Positions 9,784 through 15,781 of a stretch of DNA of 18,047 bases are shown piece by piece (position 1 is the first letter of the stretch; every line of letters starts with the position of its first letter). Origin of the DNA: an uncultured Collinsella sp. (GTDB lineage Bacteria; Actinomycetota; Coriobacteriia; Coriobacteriales; Coriobacteriaceae); assembly GCA_900555955.1 (NCBI GenBank), contig USNA01000004.1, forward strand, positions 1 to 18,047, given 5' to 3'. Both the position numbers and the translations under genes were made by a program. The notes under the pieces were generated by a model. The model did no database searches and was not told the origin of the DNA. It saw nothing but the letters and a program-made list of their open reading frames with translations.

Positions 9784-10063
9784 TGGCGTCCTCACTTTCC
9801 TTTTTAACGCCTCACAGAACAGTTCCCGCCAAACATTGGTGACTATTGTACGAGCCAATCGCTAAAGTACAACCGTAAAAACATCGGTTAATACGCACCT
9901 GTTCGTTTTCTTAAGACCTTCTTTATGCCGCAGGTAGGTAATACGTTTTTCTCGAACCCCTCTGGGCTAAACGTCCGTTAACAGGAGTGCGCGTGAACGT
10001 CTTTTGCTCGCCCGCGCGCACCATTTCTTCGTATTTGTGACCGTAGCCGACAAGGCCCGACGA
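9784..10063. other. Spacer between upp and the atp operon
   Basis: This 280-base spacer contains the atp promoter and a short inverted repeat AACCG/CGGTT (9871-9889) that touches its -35 box. I see no clear hairpin plus U-run that would terminate the upp transcript, so some read-through from upp into the atp operon is possible. Confidence 0.5.
9845..9872 (-). promoter_or_regulatory. Probable promoter of the atp operon
   Basis: The -35 box TTGTAC (9872-9867) and the -10 box TACAAT (9850-9845) are separated by 16 bases, close to the housekeeping consensus. Transcription should start near 9838, giving a leader of about 55 bases before the GTG of the atpI-like gene. The nearby inverted repeat AACCG/CGGTT is a possible operator. 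Confidence 0.65.
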
Positions 10064-10711
10064 CTAGAGCGTGCCGTAGATGCGGTCGCCGGCGTCGCCG
10101 AGGCCGGGAACGATGTAGGCAGCCTCGTTGAGATGGTCGTCGATGGCGCAGGTATAGATATGCACGTCGGGGTCCTTCTCAGTCAGCGACTTGAGGCCCT
10201 CGGGGGCCGCGACGATGCACAGCATGCGGATGTCCTTGACACCGCGCTCGCGCAGGTAGCTGATGGCCATCTCGGCCGAACCGCCCGTGGCGAGCATGGG
10301 GTCGACGACCAGGCAGATGCGCTGGTCGATATCCTTGGGCATCTTGCAGTAATACTCGTGCGGCTCGTGGGTGACCTCGTCGCGCTCCATGCCGATGTGG
10401 CCCACGCGAGCGGAGGGCACCAGGTCGAGGATGCCGTCGACCATGCCAAAGCCCGCGCGCAGAATGGGGACGATGGCGAGCTTCTTGCCGGTAAGCTGCT
10501 TAAACGTGGCAGTGGTGATGGGAGTCTCGACTTCGACATCCTCCATGGGCAGGTCGCGCATGGCCTCGTAGCCGTCAAAGAGCGCGAGCTCGCGTACGAG
10601 CTGGCGGAACTGGTTGGTGCCGGTGCTCTTGTCGCGCAGGATCGACAGCTTATGCTGGACGAGTGGATGGTCGACAAGCGTCACGCGGGACGCATCGTAG
10701 GTAACGGTCAT
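10064..10711 (-). CDS. upp: Uracil phosphoribosyltransferase
   Basis: Upp makes UMP from uracil and phosphoribosyl pyrophosphate (pyrimidine salvage) in the cytoplasm. The 215-residue protein is close to the usual 208-212. It has the PRPP-binding loop [10 protein letters not shown] at residues 137-146 and the uracil-binding C-terminal segment [12 protein letters not shown] at 199-210. ATG at 10711 is preferred over an upstream in-frame codon because AAGGGG lies ten bases before it and the N-terminus then matches the family. It follows glpK by 123 bases. A perfect hairpin GCCTTG/CAAGGC (10747-10762) sits in that leader but has no U-run. Confidence 0.97.
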   Translation of the reverse strand: MTVTYDASRVTLVDHPLVQHKLSILRDKSTGTNQFRQLVRELALFDGYEAMRDLPMEDVEVETPITTATFKQLTGKKLAIVPILRAGFGMVDGILDLVPSARVGHIGMERDEVTHEPHEYYCKMPKDIDQRICLVVDPMLATGGSAEMAISYLRERGVKDIRMLCIVAAPEGLKSLTEKDPDVHIYTCAIDDHLNEAAYIVPGLGDAGDRIYGTL

Positions 10712-10834
10712 GGGTTGATTGCCCCTTTCGTTGCGGCCGGAAGATGGCCTTGCTGACAAGGCACGCCGCGGTGCTGTTGCCACGCGCCGTGCATAAGTTT
10801 AGCGGTTTGTTGTATCGAGTGCCCCGTCGCAGCC

Positions 10835-12376
10835 CTACTGAGCGGTGCTGAGCGAACGCTTGACCGCATCGTGCCAACCGTCCAGGTTGCGCGCGCGACG
10901 CTCAACGGACATATGGGGATGGAACGTCTTGGCGATCTGGGCGTTTTGCTCCAGCTCCTCCAGATCCTCCCAATACCCAACCGCAAGGCCCGCCAGATAC
11001 GCGGCGCCGATTGCCGTAGTCTCCACCGACTCGCATTGCAGTACGGGGATATCCAGCAAGTCTGCCTGGAACTGCATGATGAACTCGTTGCGCGAGGCGC
11101 CGCCATCGACGGACAGGCGCTCGATCGAAAGACCCACGTCCTGCTCCATGGCACGCAGCACGTCATAGCTCTGATAGGCCATAGACTCGCAAGCGGCACG
11201 CACGATGGTCGCGCGACTCGAGGCGCCGGTCAGACCGCATACGATGCCGCGGGCGTGCGCGTCCCACCAAGGTGCACCCAAGCCCGCGAAAGCGGGGACA
11301 AAGTAGCATCCCTCGTTATCGCTGATCGAGGAGGCGAGCTGTGCCGATTCGGATACGTTGGAGATAACGCCCATGTTGTCGCGTAGCCAGTTCATCGTTG
11401 AGCCGGCGGCAAAAATAGAGCCCTCGAGCGCATAGCTGACTTTGCCATCCGCAGCGATACCGATGGTGGAGACCAGGCCATTCTTGGATTCGACGATCTC
11501 GTCGCCGGTGTTCATGAGCATAAAGCAGCCCGTGCCATAGGTGTTTTTGGTCTGGCCGGGATGGAAGCAGCAGTGACCGAACAGCGACGCCTGCTGGTCG
11601 CCCGCCACACCCATGATGGGCGGCATGTTGGTCATGATGTCGCTCGCGACGCGGCCGTAGTCACCGGAGCTCCAACGGACCTCGGGCATCATGGCACGCG
11701 GGATATCGAAGAGAGCCAGCAGGTCATCGTCCCAGTCCAACGTATGAATATTGAAGAGCGCCGTGCGACTGGCGTTGGTGTAGTCGGTGGCGAAGGTTTG
11801 GCCGCCGGTGAGGTTATAGATGAGCCAGGTATCGATGGTGCCAAACATAAGGTCGCCCGCCGCCGCGCTCTCGCGCGCGCCGTCGACGTTGTCGAGGATC
11901 CACTGCACCTTGGAAGCCGAGAAATACGGGTCGAGCGTAAGGCCGGTGCGGGAACGCACCAGCTCCTCGCAACCCTGTTCAACCAACGCGTCGATTGCCG
12001 GCGCGGTACGACGGCACTGCCATACGATGGCGTTATAGATGGGCTGGCCGCTCACGCGGTCCCAGACCACCGTGGTCTCGCGCTGGTTGGAGATGCCGAT
12101 GGCGGCAATGCGGTCGGAGTGGATACCGCTCTTAAACTGGACTTCCATCATGACGGCGATCTGGCTGGCAAGGACCGCCGTGGGGTCTTGCTCTACCCAA
12201 CCGGGACGTGGAAAACTCGTTTTGACGCTGCGACGTGCCTGCGCGACGATGCAGCCGTACTCGTCGACGATGGTCGCAAGTACCGAGGTGGTGCCGCAGT
12301 CGAGCGCCATGATGTAGGAACCGCCAAAGTTAAACGAGGCACCTTCCATGCCCAGGCTGTCCAGATTCAACGACAT
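10835..12376 (-). CDS. glpK: Glycerol kinase
   Basis: GlpK phosphorylates glycerol to glycerol-3-phosphate. The 513-residue protein is a full-length FGGY kinase. Glycerol-site motifs are present: NQRETT, DPYFSASKVQWIL and GVAGDQQASLFGH. So are KNTYGTGCFMLMNTG and the C-terminal VDGGASRNEFIMQFQADLL and ETTAIGAAYLAGLAVG. There are two oddities: about 17 extra N-terminal residues, and a phosphate-binding loop reading DCGTTSVL where the E. coli enzyme has DQGTTSSR, which replaces the arginine known as Arg17. The start has AAAGG upstream and lies 13 bases after the tsaC stop, so co-transcription with tsaC is likely. No glycerol facilitator or glycerol-phosphate oxidase/dehydrogenase gene is adjacent. 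Confidence 0.96.
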   Translation of the reverse strand: MSLNLDSLGMEGASFNFGGSYIMALDCGTTSVLATIVDEYGCIVAQARRSVKTSFPRPGWVEQDPTAVLASQIAVMMEVQFKSGIHSDRIAAIGISNQRETTVVWDRVSGQPIYNAIVWQCRRTAPAIDALVEQGCEELVRSRTGLTLDPYFSASKVQWILDNVDGARESAAAGDLMFGTIDTWLIYNLTGGQTFATDYTNASRTALFNIHTLDWDDDLLALFDIPRAMMPEVRWSSGDYGRVASDIMTNMPPIMGVAGDQQASLFGHCCFHPGQTKNTYGTGCFMLMNTGDEIVESKNGLVSTIGIAADGKVSYALEGSIFAAGSTMNWLRDNMGVISNVSESAQLASSISDNEGCYFVPAFAGLGAPWWDAHARGIVCGLTGASSRATIVRAACESMAYQSYDVLRAMEQDVGLSIERLSVDGGASRNEFIMQFQADLLDIPVLQCESVETTAIGAAYLAGLAVGYWEDLEELEQNAQIAKTFHPHMSVERRARNLDGWHDAVKRSLSTAQ

Positions 12377-12389
12377 CGCTTACACCTTT

Positions 12390-13133
12390 CTATTGCATCG
12401 GGTCGGACAGGACCCGCTCGATCTCTGCTGCGGGAAGTGCGCCTTGGCGCAGGATCTGGAGCTCGCCATGCTTAAACGTCACGATGGTCGAAGCGTCTCG
12501 GCACGGGGTCTCGCCCGCGTCGACGGCCACATCGACCCCCTCCAGAATACGGTCCTCAACGTCGGCAAAGCTTGCCGGCGCGGGTGCGCCGTGCGTATTG
12601 GCGCTGGTGCAGGCAAGCGGACTGCCGCACGCGCGGATGAGCGCCTGCACCACGGGCGAGGCCGACGCGCGAAGAGCCACCGTGTCGTCGGCGGCGCGCA
12701 TAAAGGTTGGCACGCAGGGGGCTGCCTTGACCACGATAGTCAGGGCACCCGGCCAGCATCGTCGCGCGAGCGCGCGGGCCTCTTCTGGGATATCCACGCC
12801 GTAGCGGTCGAGGGCCTCGGCATCATCGACCAGCCAGGCGACCGTTTGGGTGAGTTCACGTTGCTTGAGGGTAAAGATGCGACGGTAGCCGGTACCGAGT
12901 GCGGGCACCGCGGCGCCATTGACGGCAACCTGCGGATCGCGCGGCCACGGCAGAGATTCGCTTGTATCTTGGGGCAAGGCGTCCGAGAAAGCGCTGACTG
13001 CCACAGCGACACCATAGACCGTCTCGGTTGGAATAAGCGCCAGGCCACCGCGACCGAGTAGCTCGGCCGTACGCTCGACGGCGAGCCGATGCGGCTCACG
13101 CGCTCCCTCGAATACCCGATAGACCGTCTGCAT
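12390..13133 (-). CDS. L-threonylcarbamoyladenylate synthase (TsaC/Sua5/YrdC family)
   Basis: This family makes threonylcarbamoyl-AMP from threonine, bicarbonate and ATP for the t6A37 modification of ANN-decoding tRNAs. The 247-residue protein has PTETVYG at 35-41, the KxR motif KQR at 90-92, LRASASP and TSANTHGAPA with SxN at 177-179. It is the short form without the extra C-terminal Sua5 domain. Between PTETVYG and KQR there is an insertion of roughly 25-30 residues (about 46-80) rich in Pro, Asp and Ser compared with E. coli TsaC. AAGGGG lies 11 bases before the ATG. Its position downstream of prfA-prmC is the usual Gram-positive order. Confidence 0.92.
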   Translation of the reverse strand: MQTVYRVFEGAREPHRLAVERTAELLGRGGLALIPTETVYGVAVAVSAFSDALPQDTSESLPWPRDPQVAVNGAAVPALGTGYRRIFTLKQRELTQTVAWLVDDAEALDRYGVDIPEEARALARRCWPGALTIVVKAAPCVPTFMRAADDTVALRASASPVVQALIRACGSPLACTSANTHGAPAPASFADVEDRILEGVDVAVDAGETPCRDASTIVTFKHGELQILRQGALPAAEIERVLSDPMQ

Positions 13134-13267
13134 GTGTATGCCAGCCCCTTACGCTCTGGTGAAAGTTTGTTTACTGAGGGGCATTCTCGCACGAAACGTT
13201 CAACCTATTTGCCCAGAGCGCATGTTGGTTTGGTGAGCGGCTCTAGTAGTCGGTGAAAGTGAGGGGG

Positions 13268-13714
13268 TTATTGGACTGCGACGAACTTCTTTGGCCTGCC
13301 GGCGTGGCGTTCTTGGGCGGCGTAGCGCTCGATGCTGTCTATCGTTATCATCCGACGGCCGTCGACGAGTTCAACATCGAGCTTTCCTGCTTTGACCAGC
13401 GCGGTAATCCGCGAAGCGGAGACTTTGAGGTCCAGCGCTGCGTCTTTAAATGTTCGGCACGCCGCTTCCCGAGCGTCCTCGTGGTCGATTTCGACTGAAA
13501 GGGCCACGACCTCGGCCGAGCGTTCGTACCCTGCCGGAGTCAAACCGTTGTTGAGGTCGTCGGCCAAAAACGCCATCAGTGCCTCGGTGGCATGGGCAAT
13601 CGCTTCTTCGCGCGTATCGCCATCGGCAAAGGCGCCGGGAATCTGCGGGAAGCTAGCGCAGTAACCGTCGTCTTCTTTTATGAGAACGCAGTCATAGGTA
13701 AATCGCTGCCTCAT
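13268..13714 (-). CDS. hicB: HicB-like antitoxin with an excisionase/MerR-type DNA-binding C-terminus
   Basis: HicB neutralises HicA and usually represses its own operon. The 148-residue protein has the HicB fold at its N-terminus (YDCVLIKEDDGYCASFPQIPG and TREEAIAHATEAL, about residues 7-46). Its C-terminal half (about 90-148) contains KVSASRITALVKAGKL followed by VDGRRMITIDSIERYA, a pattern like helix-turn-helix excisionase/MerR domains, then AGRPKKF, which resembles an AT-hook core. Classical HicB proteins more often end in ribbon-helix-helix or Xre-type domains. ATG at 13714 is preferred, with GGAGG four bases upstream; the longer open frame would run into hicA. The gene begins 11 bases after the hicA stop. 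Confidence 0.85.
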   Translation of the reverse strand: MRQRFTYDCVLIKEDDGYCASFPQIPGAFADGDTREEAIAHATEALMAFLADDLNNGLTPAGYERSAEVVALSVEIDHEDAREAACRTFKDAALDLKVSASRITALVKAGKLDVELVDGRRMITIDSIERYAAQERHAGRPKKFVAVQ

Positions 13715-13725
13715 TTTGCCTCCAA

Positions 13726-13911
13726 CTACCATCCAGCTTGGCGACGAATACTTGCCCACGTGTCCCTCTTTGGTCGATCATCACCAGAGACGTTCACGGT
13801 GACAACACGGTCACCAGAAACATACTTAGCATGACTACCGACTTGCGCGACCTTCACGAATCCATCGTGCTTGAGTAGGGCAATGATTTCCCGAAAGGTA
13901 GGAGGTTGCAT
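13726..13911 (-). CDS. hicA: HicA-family mRNA interferase toxin
   Basis: HicA toxins are small double-stranded-RNA-binding-fold ribonucleases that cleave mRNA. The 61-residue protein has the family layout: N-terminal FREIIALLKHDGF, the catalytic histidine in GSHAKY (His27), a central beta hairpin, and a C-terminal helix after RPKRDTW. It is complete and lies directly upstream of its hicB partner, the canonical toxin-first order. It is driven by a dedicated promoter within a palindrome. The pair sits between prmC and tsaC, which are neighbours in many Gram-positive genomes, so it was probably gained as an accessory module. Confidence 0.88.
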   Translation of the reverse strand: MQPPTFREIIALLKHDGFVKVAQVGSHAKYVSGDRVVTVNVSGDDRPKRDTWASIRRQAGW

Positions 13912-13935
13912 GGGCCGACCTCTTTCAGCCGTCCT

Positions 13936-13965
13936 AATTATAAACTACTTTATAATTTTTGCTAA
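13936..13965 (-). promoter_or_regulatory. hicAB promoter with palindromic operator
   Basis: The -35 box TTAGCA (13965-13960) and the perfect -10 box TATAAT (13942-13937) are 17 bases apart. A perfect inverted repeat AATTATAAA-CTAC-TTTATAATT (13936-13957) covers the -10 box and most of the spacer, the expected place for an autoregulatory operator bound by HicB. The start of transcription would be near 13930, giving a very short leader. The stretch is much more AT-rich than its surroundings. Confidence 0.72.
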
Positions 13966-13979
13966 CCAGTTAATAAATA

Positions 13980-15191
13980 TTACTGGCGCTGTTTGGGCTC
14001 GGTGACGATGGCTCGGACGATGCGGGGACGATCGGTGAGGTCGCGGACGATGCGCACGTCCGAGAGACCCGCCTGGCGGCAGAGCTCGGCGGCGGCGTCG
14101 AGGGCGCCCTCGTAGAGCTCGCAGGCAAACAGGCCGCCGGCGCGCAGCATATAGGGCGCCGCATTGAGCAGGCGGCGGAAGATATCGAGGCCGTCGGCAC
14201 CGCCCTCGAGCGCCAAATCGGGCTCGAAGTCCTTGACCTCGTGCGGTAGCGAGCGCATGACGTCAGTCGGAATGTAGGGCGGGTTGGAGACGAGCACGTC
14301 GAAGGTGCCCCATTCCTCGCGGGGGATAGAGCTCACCAGGTTTGTGAGGTTGAAGGCGACCTCATCGGACGTAAGCCCGAGCGCGTCGCGGTTTTTGGTG
14401 GCCAGGTCGATGGCACGCGGCTCGATATCGGTAGCGGTGCAGACGACATGCCCGCGGCGCTCCCAGGCAAGGGAAAGCGAGATGCAGCCCGTGCCGCAGC
14501 CGACCTCGAGAACGCGGGCAGTGCGGGGCTCGACCGGAGCGGGCGCGGCGGCATCCTCCGTCAGAGACGCCTCGTGGTCGGCGCCTTCGATGGCGATGCC
14601 GTATTCGTCGAGCTCGGGCTCAGCGGCCTCCTCGGCCTCGGTCTCTGCTGCCTGCGCGGCGGCTTCCTCGGCCTCGCGATCGGCCAGTTCCTCGGCATAG
14701 GCGCGGCTGCCCAGTACATCGCTGTGAGGTTGGCGGCACGGCGCTCGGCCGTCGCTCGCTCGTCGGCCAATGCGGCTTCGGCCTTGCGCGCTTGCTCGAC
14801 TTCATCGTTCCAGGGCAGCTCAACGCGCTGACGGGCGGCAGCCTCGGGACTCAGCACCTCGGCATCCAGATAATTGAGGACTTCCTCGACGAGCATCTCG
14901 GTCTCGGGACGCGGAATGAGTACGCCGGGGGCACACGCGACGTCGATCATGCGGAACTGCGTGCTGCCGGTGATGTACTGCAGCGGCTCGCCCGACCGCC
15001 GCGTGCATGGTCTCGAGCTGCGCCGCATCGAGCGTCTCGTCCATACGCATATATAAGTCGATGCGCGCCAGACCCGTGGCTGCGCACAGCAGCCATTCGG
15101 CAGAAAGACGGGGATGCTCCTCACCGCGCTCGGCCAGGTACTCCTTGGTCCACTCGAGACAACGCTTGATGGTCCAGATCTCGTTTGCCAT
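13980..15191 (-). pseudogene. prmC: prmC, release-factor glutamine N5-methyltransferase, broken by two frameshifts
   Basis: PrmC methylates the glutamine of the GGQ motif in RF1 and RF2. Three frame segments together give one recognisable protein. The N-terminal helical domain starts at MANEIWTIKRCLEW (ATG 15191, GGGAGG five bases upstream). Near 15000 the frame changes to the one encoding GEPLQYITGSTQFR and IPRPETEMLVEEVL. Near 14710 it returns to the first frame, encoding the SAM-binding VLEVGCGTGCI (14513-14481) and the catalytic NPPY (14285-14274), and ends in TEPKQRQ. All signature motifs survive. Between IPRPETE and the SAM motif lies an unusually long Ala/Glu-rich stretch, making the gene about 400 codons against the usual 280-290. 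It may be a true pseudogene or carry assembly errors. Confidence 0.82.
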
Positions 15192-15239
15192 GGGGTCCTC
15201 CCCTCTTAAGCGCCAGGCGGCGCGCGAATGTCGGAGCAG

Positions 15240-15266
15240 ATTGTACGCGAGGCCAGCGCTTGGCAA
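15240..15266 (-). promoter_or_regulatory. Possible promoter of prmC
   Basis: TTGCCA (15266-15261) and TACAAT (15245-15240) are 15 bases apart, a little short of the ideal 17. The start would be near 15233, about 42 bases before the prmC ATG. The -10 box is the same hexamer as in the proposed atp promoter. Confidence 0.45.
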
Positions 15267-15422
15267 GAGACGATTGAAGGCGATTATCGAGAATCAGCCC
15301 AGAATTTTGCACCGGGCTCGCTCAAAGTGTTCATTCGCCGACGTCTAGATTTGCATTCGTCAAGCTTTTGGCAAGGTTGCCCCAAAACTAACCAATATCT
15401 AACCAAACGCTTGCCACATCGC

Positions 15423-15441
15423 TTGACGCGCGACGCGTCAA
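15423..15441. repeat. Perfect inverted repeat, possible operator
   Basis: TTGACGCG (15423-15430) and CGCGTCAA (15434-15441) are exact reverse complements around CGA. No U-run follows on either strand, so it does not look like a terminator. A protein-binding site is possible. Confidence 0.5.
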
Positions 15442-15632
15442 AAATCACCCCGCGACTTCTTGAACGATTTTTCGAGCAATATTTCCAATAGCAGATGCAC
15501 ACCGTTAATTGCTTTCAGCAGGTAAACAGCTCAAATGCCATCACAGCCGACTGAATAAAATATCAAGGCAATGTCACCAATGACTCCCTACGGATCATTT
15601 GACAACCAAGGAAACGCCGATGTTTTGGCAAT

Positions 15633-15781
15633 GTCAGCGAGCGACGTCCAGAGCGAACAAGTTGGCATGAAAAAGGCAGGGCATAGACCTTCTGGTCATG
15701 CCTTGCCTTTTGAATGACAAATTGTCGCTCTGGGCGGCGCGCAGCGTCGAGCAGTTACGGCGTTTGGTAAAACGCCGTAAC
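15633..15781 (-). repeat. 149-bp palindromic 3' element, copy 2 (after prfA)
   Basis: Same length and orientation as the copy at 139-287. The stop-proximal hairpin pairs 15754-15765 (GTTACGGCGTTT) with 15770-15781 (AAACGCCGTAAC) around GGTA and directly abuts the prfA stop codon. The stem ends GTTAC/GTAAC and the loop GGTA are shared with copy 1, while the inner stem bases differ and remain paired. The outer arms around the terminator are slightly more degraded than in copy 1. Confidence 0.85.
15671..15711 (-). terminator. Intrinsic terminator downstream of prfA
   Basis: AAAAGGCAGGGCAT (15671-15684) pairs with ATGCCTTGCCTTTT (15698-15711), with one changed base relative to copy 1 (a G-U wobble on one strand, a mismatch on the other). 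A U-run follows on the minus strand. It separates prfA from prmC transcription, so prmC probably needs its own promoter. Confidence 0.75.

Larger units (their letters stand above)
15192..15632. other. Non-coding spacer between prfA and prmC, AT-richer
   Basis: I find no convincing gene here. An 87-codon plus-strand frame has no good ribosome site and runs over the probable prmC promoter. Structures present are a perfect inverted repeat TTGACGCG-CGA-CGCGTCAA (15423-15441), two direct repeats CTAACCAA 11 bases apart (15388 and 15399), and a small palindrome GGCAA/TTGCC (15370-15381). The base composition differs from the genes on both sides. Confidence 0.6.

Noticed and set aside
8818..9807. 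329-codon plus-strand frame opposite atpB and the atpI-like gene
   Set aside because: Antisense shadow rich in His, Asp and Glu, covering two genuine genes and the operon start.
9923..10024. Minus-strand 33-codon frame (MVRAGEQKTFTRT...) between upp and the atp operon
   Set aside because: No Shine-Dalgarno sequence, no recognisable family and a length expected by chance in GC-rich DNA.
10747..10762. Hairpin GCCTTG-CTGA-CAAGGC in the upp leader as a terminator or riboswitch
   Set aside because: Short stem without a U-run and no match to a known pyrimidine-responsive leader. Left as a minor note in the upp entry.
15228..15491. 87-codon plus-strand frame in the prfA-prmC spacer
   Set aside because: No good ribosome site, no family resemblance, and it covers the probable prmC promoter and several palindromes.
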